Shown piece by piece: positions 8,805-17,400 of a DNA stretch of 64,000 bases. Position 1 is the first letter of the stretch. Every line of letters starts with the position of its first letter. The notes beneath the pieces are model-generated. The model did no database searches and had not been told where the DNA came from. It was given only the letters and a program-made list of their open reading frames with translations. A program made the position numbers and the translations under genes. Source of the stretch: Wenyingzhuangia aestuarii (GTDB taxonomy: Bacteria > Bacteroidota > Bacteroidia > Flavobacteriales > Flavobacteriaceae); contig NZ_JAATJG010000005.1 in assembly GCF_011927765.1 (NCBI RefSeq), forward strand, positions 124,001 to 188,000, written 5' to 3'.

Positions 8805-9353
8805 TTAAAAAATTAAAGGAAACAAAAGGTGAATCATTACCAAACCACCTATAAAGAAACCGATAACGGCTATTAGAGAAGGAAGTTGTAAATTACTTAG
8901 TCCTGAAATGGCATGTCCAGAGGTACAACCTCCTGCATATCTTGCTCCAAAACCAACTAAAAATCCTCCAACAATTAAAATAACAATACTTTTTAACGTA
9001 AAAGTTTCAAATAATTCGGTAGGTAAAAAATGACTATCAGAGCTTGTAATTCCAATTTCTTGTAATTGTTCTACTGTAGTAGGACTAATAGAAACTCCAA
9101 CGTTAGATGATAAAAAATTAGCTCCAATAAAACCACCTATCACCATTCCTAAAGCTACTAGTAAATTCCACTTTTCAGCTCTCCAATCAAATTGAAAAAA
9201 TGTTGTTTTTTTCCCAATTCCACACATAGTGCATAAAGTTCTTAAATTAGAAGAAACTCCAAATTGATCTCCCATCATCAACAAAACAAACATTACCACG
9301 GAAATTAAAAATCCTGAAACATACCATGGCCACGGTTCTAAAATTAAACTCAT
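8805..9353 (-). CDS. YeeE/YedE-family sulfur-transport protein, N-terminal half type
   Basis: A 182-aa membrane protein with about five hydrophobic segments and the family motif [11 protein letters not shown] near residues 143-153. A Cys pair occurs earlier in LCTMCG. It pairs with the 137-aa partner downstream to make one complete YeeE/YedE unit. The expected role is uptake or release of thiosulfate, sulfide or similar; which one cannot be read here. Regulation is probably by a Crp/Fnr-type activator through the palindrome at 9411-9426. Confidence 0.83.
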   Translation of the reverse strand: MSLILEPWPWYVSGFLISVVMFVLLMMGDQFGVSSNLRTLCTMCGIGKKTTFFQFDWRAEKWNLLVALGMVIGGFIGANFLSSNVGVSISPTTVEQLQEIGITSSDSHFLPTELFETFTLKSIVILIVGGFLVGFGARYAGGCTSGHAISGLSNLQLPSLIAVIGFFIGGLVMIHLLFPLIF

Positions 9354-9381
9354 TTTCTAGTTTTTAATTATTAATTTTAAG

Positions 9382-9426
9382 CAAAGGTAGTTAACCACAA
9401 CAAATGCACGTGTAACAATTGTTACA
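9382..9426 (-). promoter_or_regulatory. Promoter and Crp-type site of the YeeE/YedE operon
   Basis: A perfect 16-bp palindrome TGTAACAATTGTTACA (9411-9426) is followed on the minus strand by the -7 box TACCTTTG (9382-9389). Centre-to-centre distance is 33 bp, which places the site near -40, the class-II activator position. The two other promoters with this site (40373-40417, 42162-42206) have the identical 33-bp distance. Confidence 0.75.
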
Positions 9427-9444
9427 AGCAAAATTACATTCTTA

Positions 9445-10302
9445 ATGAACACTCTTATTACTAGTTTTACAAACAGCATTTCTTGGGTTTACCAAATGAT
9501 CACTTTTCAAACACTTTGGTATCAAAATTATTTCTGGGGATTAATCCTTATCTCTCTAATAATATGGAGCTTAGAAATTGTATTTCCTTGGAGAAAAGAA
9601 CAAAGCATTTTTAGAAAAGACTTTTGGTTAGATGGATTTTATATGTTTTTTAACTTCTTTCTATTCAGTATTTTTATCAGTGGATTTTACGCTCTTTTGG
9701 GACAATTTTTACAATCTATAGGACTTAACAAAAACTCTTTAACTCTTATTCATGTTAATGATTTATCGCCTATAACACAACTTTTTATCTTTTTTGTGTT
9801 GAGTGATTTTTTTCAATGGTTTACACACTTGTTACTACACAGGTTTCATTTTTTATGGAAGTTTCATCAAATACATCACAGTGTAAAAGAAATGGGTTTT
9901 GCAGCACATTTACGTTATCACTGGATGGAAAATATTTTATACAAACCCTTAAAAACATTAGCTATTATGCTAATTGGTGGTTTTGAACCTGAGCAAGCTT
10001 ACGTGGTTCATTTTATTGCTATTTGCATTGGCCATTTAAACCATGCCAACCTAAATATTACTTGGGGGCCTTTAAAATATGTATTTAACAATCCTGTTAT
10101 GCATTTGTATCATCACGCATATACATTGCCTAAAAACAAACAACTTGGGGTAAATTTTGGAATTAGTTTAAGCCTTTGGGATTATATATTTAGAACCAAT
10201 TACTTACCTAAACCTAATAAAGATTTAGAAATTGGTTTTCAGGGTGATGAAAAAATTCCAAATTCTTTTTGGAAACAACTTTGGGTAGGTTTTAAGAACT
10301 AA
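9445..10302 (+). CDS. Fatty-acid hydroxylase / sterol desaturase superfamily membrane enzyme
   Basis: A 285-aa protein with about four transmembrane segments and the di-iron histidine clusters of the superfamily: HLLLH (128-132), HQIHH (141-145), HLNHAN (197-202) and HLYHH (220-224). It should be an inner-membrane oxygenase acting on a lipid; the substrate is unknown (carotenoid, fatty acid or sterol-like are all possible). It is divergent from the YeeE/YedE operon, and the 16-bp Crp-type palindrome ends only 18 bp before its start codon, so it may be affected by the same regulator. Confidence 0.85.
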   Translation: MNTLITSFTNSISWVYQMITFQTLWYQNYFWGLILISLIIWSLEIVFPWRKEQSIFRKDFWLDGFYMFFNFFLFSIFISGFYALLGQFLQSIGLNKNSLTLIHVNDLSPITQLFIFFVLSDFFQWFTHLLLHRFHFLWKFHQIHHSVKEMGFAAHLRYHWMENILYKPLKTLAIMLIGGFEPEQAYVVHFIAICIGHLNHANLNITWGPLKYVFNNPVMHLYHHAYTLPKNKQLGVNFGISLSLWDYIFRTNYLPKPNKDLEIGFQGDEKIPNSFWKQLWVGFKN

Positions 10303-10312
10303 ATACAATGAG

Positions 10313-10320
10313 TATCTTTG
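10313..10320 (+). promoter_or_regulatory. Candidate -7 box for the RluA-type gene
   Basis: TATCTTTG matches TAnnTTTG and lies 19 bp before the start codon at 10340. No TTTG lies at the usual -33 distance, so support is partial. Confidence 0.4.
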
Positions 10321-10339
10321 TAGTTAAATTAACTTCTGG

Positions 10340-12022
10340 ATGTCTACACCCAACTATTTTCATTCTTTTAGCAGTACTATTTCTGATATAGCTTTACCTA
10401 CAAAGTTTACTTATCCGTTTTATTACGAAACCCATCCTTTGTGTGAATTAGCTGCTAAAGAAGTACAAGCCTATATTCAAAATCAAAAAGAATGGGTGCA
10501 TCCTTTTACAGAAGAAAATGAACTAAACGAAAAACCTATTGGTAAAATGTTTGGAGTTTTGGTGGTTAAAAATCAACAAGGCAATATTGGATTTATTAGT
10601 GCTTTTTCTGGAAAGTTAGCAGGAACCAACAATCATACTTATTTTGTACCTCCTGTTTTTGATATGTTAACACAGGATAGTTACTTTTTACAAGAAGAAA
10701 TTCTTTTAAACAACCTTAATGCTCAGGTAGAAGCTTTAGAAAACAATCCAGATTATCAACGTTATAAAATTAAACTAGCTCAAACACTTAAAACAGCTTC
10801 GGAAGAAATAGGTAATTTAAGAGCTTTTATGATTGAAGCTAAAAAACAAAGAAAGCAAGAACGTATACAAGGACAGCAAACTTTATCAGAACCTGAATAC
10901 CATTTACTATTAAAAGAGTTGGCTAAAAAAAGTGTAGAAGCCAAATCTAACTTAAGAAACCTAACACAATCTTTTGACCAACAAATAGAAGAATTACAGA
11001 AACAAGTAGCTGTTTTTAAAAATCAGATACAGCATTTAAAAGCAGAAAGAAAATCAAAATCTAATGCTTTACAAAACTATCTATTTCATCAATACCAGTT
11101 TTTAAATAAAGCTGGAGACAGAAAAGATTTATTGGCTATTTTTAAAAACACTCCTTTTGACATTCCTCCTGCAGGAGCCGGAGAATGTGCTGCTCCCAAG
11201 TTGTTGCAATATGCATTTGCCAATAAGTTAACTCCTATTTGTATGGCCGAATTTTGGTGGGGAGACAGCCCTAAATCTGAAATTAGAAAACATGGAAATT
11301 ACTACCCTGCTTGCCAAGGAAAATGCAAACCTATTTTAGGGCATATGTTAGAAGGAATGGAATTAGACGACAATCCTTTGTTAACAAATCCTGCCATAGG
11401 AAAAGAAATTACCACGGTTTTTGAAGATGATTATTTATTAGTGATTAACAAACCCGAAGAGTTTTTATCCGTCCCCGGAAAAACCATAGATGATTCTGTC
11501 TATTTACGAATGAAACAACAATTTCCTAATGCAACCGGACCTTTAATTGTACATAGATTAGACATGTCTACATCTGGATTGATGGTCATTGCCAAAACCA
11601 AAGAAATTCACGAACACATACAACGTCAATTCATCAAAAGACAAGTAAGTAAACGTTATGTAGCTTTGTTAGACGGAATTCCAGAAAAAGAAGAAGGGTT
11701 TATAGATTTACCTCTGCGTTTAGATATTGATGACCGACCTAGACAATTGGTTTGTTTTAAACATGGAAAATCTGCCAGAACTCAATGGGAAATTATAGAA
11801 CAAAAGAACGGAAAAACTAAAGTGTACTTTTACCCTGTTACAGGTAGAACGCATCAATTAAGAGTTCATGCATCCCATCAACTAGGGTTAAACACTCCTA
11901 TTGTAGGTGATGATTTATATGGTACCAAACAAAATAGACTCCACTTACATGCAGAGTCTATTGTATTTCAACATCCTATTACTAAGGAAGAAGTAAAGGT
12001 TCAAGTTGAGGCTGAGTTTTAA
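10340..12022 (+). CDS. RluA-family pseudouridine synthase with long N-terminal region
   Basis: A 560-aa protein whose C-terminal ~220 residues are an RluA-type pseudouridine synthase: catalytic D408 in HRLDMSTSG, then GRTHQLRVH. About 340 extra residues precede it, including a predicted coiled coil (about 120-255) and a cysteine cluster (C283, C301, C325, C329) that could bind a metal. The RNA target (23S rRNA or tRNA) cannot be inferred. Long RluA variants of this layout occur in Bacteroidota and gamma-proteobacteria. There is no operon partner. Confidence 0.87.
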   Translation: MSTPNYFHSFSSTISDIALPTKFTYPFYYETHPLCELAAKEVQAYIQNQKEWVHPFTEENELNEKPIGKMFGVLVVKNQQGNIGFISAFSGKLAGTNNHTYFVPPVFDMLTQDSYFLQEEILLNNLNAQVEALENNPDYQRYKIKLAQTLKTASEEIGNLRAFMIEAKKQRKQERIQGQQTLSEPEYHLLLKELAKKSVEAKSNLRNLTQSFDQQIEELQKQVAVFKNQIQHLKAERKSKSNALQNYLFHQYQFLNKAGDRKDLLAIFKNTPFDIPPAGAGECAAPKLLQYAFANKLTPICMAEFWWGDSPKSEIRKHGNYYPACQGKCKPILGHMLEGMELDDNPLLTNPAIGKEITTVFEDDYLLVINKPEEFLSVPGKTIDDSVYLRMKQQFPNATGPLIVHRLDMSTSGLMVIAKTKEIHEHIQRQFIKRQVSKRYVALLDGIPEKEEGFIDLPLRLDIDDRPRQLVCFKHGKSARTQWEIIEQKNGKTKVYFYPVTGRTHQLRVHASHQLGLNTPIVGDDLYGTKQNRLHLHAESIVFQHPITKEEVKVQVEAEF

Positions 12023-12402
12023 ATCTCAATATCACAGAATAAAATAGAAATATAATCCTTTTATATAAATACGATTGTATGTGTTTTAAAAACATATACC
12101 TTTAAACCTACTATAAATCTAAAGAACCTGATTCATTATGAATACTAGTTTAAAGGAGTAACAAAGACTATTAATTCGTTATTTAAAATTCTTTTTTTTT
12201 AGTTTAGATTTACTATAAAACAGTTTAGTTCTATTTAATTAATAGTTAAAACTTTACATAACTTTAAACTGAAGTTTTACCGAAAACGTTTCCTTTAACC
12301 GAAAACGTTACCGATTTATACTATTTATATACTAAACTAGTAATACTATATAAATTCAATAGTTTTAAATAAAATTAATCCACACTCTACAACTAAACTA
12401 GT
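12023..12402. other. Intergenic region upstream of PUL1, with a duplicated 12-mer
   Basis: A 380-bp AT-rich stretch with no credible gene. It contains ACCGAAAACGTT twice (12279-12290 and 12298-12309, period 19 bp), about 95-125 bp before the PUL1 regulator start. The core AAACGTT resembles LacI-family operator cores, but no LacI gene lies in the window. No clean TAnnTTTG box was found; TAGTTTTA near 12360 is one mismatch away. Confidence 0.5.
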
Positions 12403-14034
12403 ATGAAAAATTATAATTTATTTTATCTATTATTTTTTTTATGTTTTACTACAAGTGCGCAAGTATATTGGAAAAAAGATAGTCTTTTTATAAAAGGACA
12501 AAAGCTAAAATTAATCTCTCCAGATGAAGCAATGGTCTATTATTATAGATCTTTAAAACTATGTACAGAAAACAACGATACAATTGGTATTATTAGAAAC
12601 AATACAGAAATTTCTGACATTTATAAAAGTAATATGGATTATACCATGGCATATGATGGATACTGGAAAGCTCTTTTATTAGCCAAAAATTTTCCTAACA
12701 AAATTGCAACAGGTAGAGTATATAGAGAATTAGGAGGTTTACATGGACTCTATAAAAGAAACAAAGAAGCTATTAAATATTTAAAAAAATCTCTAGAGCT
12801 AAGTAAAAAGCTGTATTACGAAAAAAAAATTAACAACAACTACGTTGTTAGTGACTATGCTATTATCTCTAAGTTTTACAGCACTTCTGGTTTAATAGAA
12901 AAATCTAAAATATATTTAGACAGTGCTATATTTTTGTATAAAAAACACAATCCAAACAAAACTAACTATCATTTTGAAATTGAAAAAGCTTTTTTTTTAG
13001 GAGAAGAAGGCAAACTTAAAAAAGCTATTGAAAAAATTGAAACCTCCTATAAATTCACTAAAAAAAACAACCAATCTTACCTTCCAATATTAGGTTGGAT
13101 AGCAGGGAATATTTACGCTAAAACAAATAATATTAAAAAAGCTAAATTTTATTTTGAAGAGGGTATTAATGCTAGCAACAAACACAAATCACATAAAGAA
13201 CATAAACTAAAATGTTTAATAGCCCTTTCTAAATTACATTATGAAAGTAATCATATTCATAAAGCTTATGAATATCTAAAAAAGGCTAAAAAAATTGAAG
13301 ATAAAACCTTTAATATTACCTCTTTTAACAATCAAAAATTATTCAACTTAAACGATAAATATCGAGAAAAAATTGAAAAACAAGATCAGTTATTAAAAAA
13401 ACAAGAGCTAGACAAGCTAGTACAAAAAGAAAAAATATTAAACCTAAAACTGATCTACATAAGTATAATATCAATTCTATTAATAGTGTTTGCTTTTACA
13501 TATATAAGAAATCTTATGATAAGACATAAAAAAGAAAAAGAAAAAAATAAATTAATAAGGATTAATGAACTCCAAAAACAAAAAGACATTCTAGAATTAA
13601 AAAACAAAGAATTAACCTCATCAGCTCTTAGATTAATTGAAAAGGATCAATTTATTAATAAAATTAGTAACAAACTTTCTACTAGAAATGAAAGAGTAAA
13701 TGTTTCAGAAATAAAACGAATGATAAAGTCCGAAAAAAAGAACAATACAACAAACTGGTCAGAGTTTGAAACTAGGTTTACCAAAGTAAATAAAAAGTTT
13801 TATGTAGGACTAAATCAAAAACATCCAAACTTAAGCTTGTCAGAAAAAAAGTTATGTGCTTTCATTAAACTAAAACTAACTAGTAAAGAAATTGCATCTC
13901 TAATGGGAGTATCTAACGAAAGTGTTCACACCTTTAGATATAGACTTCGAAAAAAACTTAATCTAAAAAAAGAAGTTAGTTTAACAGAATACATTGATAA
14001 TATTAAAATCGGCAATAAAAACGACACAGAATAG
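12403..14034 (+). CDS. TPR-containing membrane regulator with C-terminal LuxR-type HTH (PUL1 regulator)
   Basis: A 543-aa protein with a signal peptide (ends near TTSAQ, 20), TPR-like helical repeats (about 40-310), a coiled coil, one transmembrane helix (about 349-370), a second coiled coil and a LuxR/GerE-like helix-turn-helix (about 475-540; it includes LTSKEIASLMGVSNESVH). The topology puts the TPRs outside the cytoplasm and the DNA-binding domain inside, as in one-protein PUL sensors of Flavobacteriia. It sits directly upstream of susC in the same direction. The C-terminal domain resembles that of the PUL2 regulator (35683-38472), but the sensor part is unrelated. Confidence 0.8.
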   Translation: MKNYNLFYLLFFLCFTTSAQVYWKKDSLFIKGQKLKLISPDEAMVYYYRSLKLCTENNDTIGIIRNNTEISDIYKSNMDYTMAYDGYWKALLLAKNFPNKIATGRVYRELGGLHGLYKRNKEAIKYLKKSLELSKKLYYEKKINNNYVVSDYAIISKFYSTSGLIEKSKIYLDSAIFLYKKHNPNKTNYHFEIEKAFFLGEEGKLKKAIEKIETSYKFTKKNNQSYLPILGWIAGNIYAKTNNIKKAKFYFEEGINASNKHKSHKEHKLKCLIALSKLHYESNHIHKAYEYLKKAKKIEDKTFNITSFNNQKLFNLNDKYREKIEKQDQLLKKQELDKLVQKEKILNLKLIYISIISILLIVFAFTYIRNLMIRHKKEKEKNKLIRINELQKQKDILELKNKELTSSALRLIEKDQFINKISNKLSTRNERVNVSEIKRMIKSEKKNNTTNWSEFETRFTKVNKKFYVGLNQKHPNLSLSEKKLCAFIKLKLTSKEIASLMGVSNESVHTFRYRLRKKLNLKKEVSLTEYIDNIKIGNKNDTE

Positions 14035-14255
14035 AGTATTTATCAAAAAAACACAAGATTAAATGTCATTTCGTAAAAAAACAACAAATAAACACATAAA
14101 CCACTCATTACCAACAGTAAAAAAACACCTTGTTCATTAAATTTTCAGATAGAAAACTCATTTAGTTCATCAATTATACAGAGGTATCTCATACATAAAG
14201 CGACTATCATTAATAATATTTGTTAAGTATAAACTTAAATTAACGCTAAATTATT

Positions 14256-17200
14256 ATGAGATTAAAACCACGTTCGAAAAGGAAAATAAGATTCCTTATC
14301 TCGAGTTTAATGCTACTTAGTACAACACTAAGTATGGCTCAAAAAAAAACAATAACAGGAATTGTTTCTGGTGATGGCATGACTTTACCAGGAGTTAATA
14401 TTGTTATAAAAGGGACAAATCTTGGTAGTACCACAGATTTTGATGGAAAGTTTAAAATTGCTGTAGAATCTGAAAAAATACTTCAATTTTCTTACTTAGG
14501 ATTTAAAACAAAAGAAATAAAAATTGGCAACAAAACAGATTTGCAAGTAACCTTGGTTTCTGATATTTCTTCTTTAGATGAAGTTGTTGTTGTAGGGTAT
14601 GGATCTCAGAAAAAAAAGGAAGTTACTGGTGCCGTTACCAAAATACAACAAGAAGACTTAAGTAAAACAGCTACACCCGATGTTGCATCTGCATTGCAAG
14701 GACAAGTAGCTGGAGTAAATGTTGTAGCTAGTTCTGGTGACCCAGGAGCTACGGCAAACATTACAATTAGAGGTTTAACCTCTGTCAATGGGTCTAACTC
14801 CCCCCTTTATGTTGTTGATGGGATTCCTTATGAGGACGACCCAAAATTAAGTATGGAAGAAATTGAGAGCTTTGACATTTTAAAAGATGATGCCTCAGCT
14901 GCCATATACGGAACTAGAGGAGCTGCCGGAGTAATATTAATTACAACCAAAAAAGGACAAAAGGGAACTATGAAAATGTCTCTTAATAGTTTTTATGGTA
15001 TTCAAAGTATTACATCTGGTGTTCCTTTGCTAAATTCACAAAACCTATACTATGTTCGGTTTTTAAGAGCTCAAGCTCAAAACAATACTACATATGGAAA
15101 CACTTGGACTAGCGCAGAACAAGGACCACACAGATTAAGCTTAAACTCTAACATTGTTGATGTTGTAGAAAACAATTACGCCCCAATACAAAGTCACAGT
15201 TTAAGAGTTTCTGGAGGTAAAAGTGGTCTTTTGTATAGTTTTACAGGTACTTACTTTAATCAAGAAGGAGTTGTAATTAAATCAGGATATGATAGAATCA
15301 ACTTAAGATCTAATGTAGAGTTTAAAAAAGGAAATTGGAAAGTCTCAACCATTACTGGTTTTAGACTCGAAGAAACACAACACTCACCATACGGTTTATT
15401 ATTAGATGCCAATAGCTACTTTGCATATCAACCACAATTAAATTTAGGTACAGATATATTTAACAATGCAGGAGATGCAGATAGTAGTGAAGCTGCAAAC
15501 CTAGGTAGAATAGGACGTAAATTTATTAGAGAAGATGATACCGAAGCCAGAACTTTTGACACCAATATTAAAATAAAATACAATTTTTCAAAAAAATTGA
15601 ACTATATGATGAGAGTAGGTGCTCTTTATGGAAATTCTAACAGAATAACTATAAACCCTGATTTTAAAGTATACAATTCTCTTGGAGAATTGGTTCCTAC
15701 AGAAAGATCTAGTATTAGAAACACTAGCATGAGTAGAAAAAAATTATCTTTTGAAAACATTCTTAACTACACTCAAAAAATTGGAAATCACGAATTAAAA
15801 CTTTTAGGGGTGTACTCTAGAGAATATTATGAATACAGTCAATTTTACGCTCAAAAGCACGATGTAGCCAACAATGACATTACCGTAATAAATGGAGCTA
15901 CCGCAGACCCAGTTGTTGCATCTGGAACCACTAGGTACGACATGGATAGAACCAACACTTTAGTAGGTATGTTAGGTAGATTGCAATACAACTATGCAGG
16001 TAAATATCTTTTAAGCGCAAGTTTAAGAAGAGATGGATCTTCTAGATTTGTAAAACAACCTTGGGGACTCTTCCCTTCAGTTTCTTTAGGATGGAACGTA
16101 TCTGATGAAAACTTTTGGACTCCTATTAAAGACGTTGTTGGAAATTTTAAACTTAGAGCAAGTAGAGGAACAACAGGAAATCAAGGAATACAAGACTACA
16201 GTTTTGATTCTGTTATTGTGTTAGAAAACGATTATTTATTTGGTGCAGGGGATAATCAAAATTTACAGCTTGGTGCCATTCAAACTACTTACGCAAACCC
16301 AAATGTAAAATGGGAAACCTCTGTATCTAATAACTTTGGTTTAGACATGTCTTTGTTTCGCAATAAATTTCAATTTACTGCAGACATTTATAAATCTAAC
16401 AAACGCGATATGCTACTACCAGTATTAACTCCTCCATCTTCTGGAGGAGGCTCTAATTCTCAGGTAGTTTTAAACGTAGGAGACATGGAAAATAGTGGTC
16501 TAGAACTAGCCTTAAATTACAAACAAAGATTTGGAAAACTTAACATAAGAACAGGACTTACCTACACAAAAAACAACAATAAAATAACTAAAATGGGTGG
16601 TGAAAACACAATGTTAGCATTACCTAACAGTAAAGTTTCTGATATAGGTGCAGGAGAAGATTTAGTTTCTTTTGTAGCTGAAGGTTACGAAGCTGGTTCT
16701 TTCTTTCTAATTAAAACAGACGGCCTTGTAACTACTGATGAAGAACTTTTAGAATATCAAAAAATAATGCCTACAGCAAAACTTGGTGACTTAAGATATA
16801 TAGATGCCATTACTGTTGACACTAATGGTGACGGAATAGCTGATGCAGGTGACGGAACCATTAATGAAGACGACAGACAATATTCAGGAAGTGGAATTCC
16901 TACTTTTGAAATGGGATGGAACTTTAATGCAGGCTACAAAAACTTTGATTTTTCTATGCAATGGTATGGATCTTTTGGAGCAGAAATATTAAACGGTAGT
17001 AAAGCATATACTTACAAAAAAGCAAACCACCAAGATTTAGTATATCAGTGGTCTCCACAAAACCCTACATCTACCATTCCTGTAAACAGAGGAGATAGTC
17101 ATGAAAACTACAGAGGTCAAACAGACTTTTGGTTAGAAGACGGAAGCTTTATTAGACTTAGAAATATTACTCTTGGCTATACCTTTCCTAAGAAATCTAT

Positions 17201-17381
17201 TGAAAAGCTAAATATTAGTAAACTTAGAATGTATGTTGCCGCTCAAAACCCTCTAACATTTACTAAATATACTGGATACGACCCCGAAGTTGGAAACAAC
17301 GGTCTAAGCACAAGAGGTATCGATAAAGGTACTTACCCTGTAAGTTCTCAGTTAAGAGCCGGATTACAATTAAACTTTTAA
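14256..17381 (+). CDS. SusC-like TonB-dependent outer-membrane transporter (PUL1)
   Basis: A 1041-aa SusC/RagA-family receptor. After a signal peptide (ends near SMAQ) come a carboxypeptidase-regulatory-like domain (about 32-110), a plug domain starting at the conserved DEVVVVGYGSQKKKEVTGAV, and a large beta-barrel ending in the aromatic-terminated GLQLNF. With the adjacent SusD it forms a glycan-import pair energised by TonB. The substrate is expected to be oligosaccharides released by the downstream GH16-like enzyme. The 221 bp before the gene hold no exact TAnnTTTG box. Confidence 0.94.
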   Translation: MRLKPRSKRKIRFLISSLMLLSTTLSMAQKKTITGIVSGDGMTLPGVNIVIKGTNLGSTTDFDGKFKIAVESEKILQFSYLGFKTKEIKIGNKTDLQVTLVSDISSLDEVVVVGYGSQKKKEVTGAVTKIQQEDLSKTATPDVASALQGQVAGVNVVASSGDPGATANITIRGLTSVNGSNSPLYVVDGIPYEDDPKLSMEEIESFDILKDDASAAIYGTRGAAGVILITTKKGQKGTMKMSLNSFYGIQSITSGVPLLNSQNLYYVRFLRAQAQNNTTYGNTWTSAEQGPHRLSLNSNIVDVVENNYAPIQSHSLRVSGGKSGLLYSFTGTYFNQEGVVIKSGYDRINLRSNVEFKKGNWKVSTITGFRLEETQHSPYGLLLDANSYFAYQPQLNLGTDIFNNAGDADSSEAANLGRIGRKFIREDDTEARTFDTNIKIKYNFSKKLNYMMRVGALYGNSNRITINPDFKVYNSLGELVPTERSSIRNTSMSRKKLSFENILNYTQKIGNHELKLLGVYSREYYEYSQFYAQKHDVANNDITVINGATADPVVASGTTRYDMDRTNTLVGMLGRLQYNYAGKYLLSASLRRDGSSRFVKQPWGLFPSVSLGWNVSDENFWTPIKDVVGNFKLRASRGTTGNQGIQDYSFDSVIVLENDYLFGAGDNQNLQLGAIQTTYANPNVKWETSVSNNFGLDMSLFRNKFQFTADIYKSNKRDMLLPVLTPPSSGGGSNSQVVLNVGDMENSGLELALNYKQRFGKLNIRTGLTYTKNNNKITKMGGENTMLALPNSKVSDIGAGEDLVSFVAEGYEAGSFFLIKTDGLVTTDEELLEYQKIMPTAKLGDLRYIDAITVDTNGDGIADAGDGTINEDDRQYSGSGIPTFEMGWNFNAGYKNFDFSMQWYGSFGAEILNGSKAYTYKKANHQDLVYQWSPQNPTSTIPVNRGDSHENYRGQTDFWLEDGSFIRLRNITLGYTFPKKSIEKLNISKLRMYVAAQNPLTFTKYTGYDPEVGNNGLSTRGIDKGTYPVSSQLRAGLQLNF

Positions 17382-17400
17382 TCCACTAAACAAAACAATC

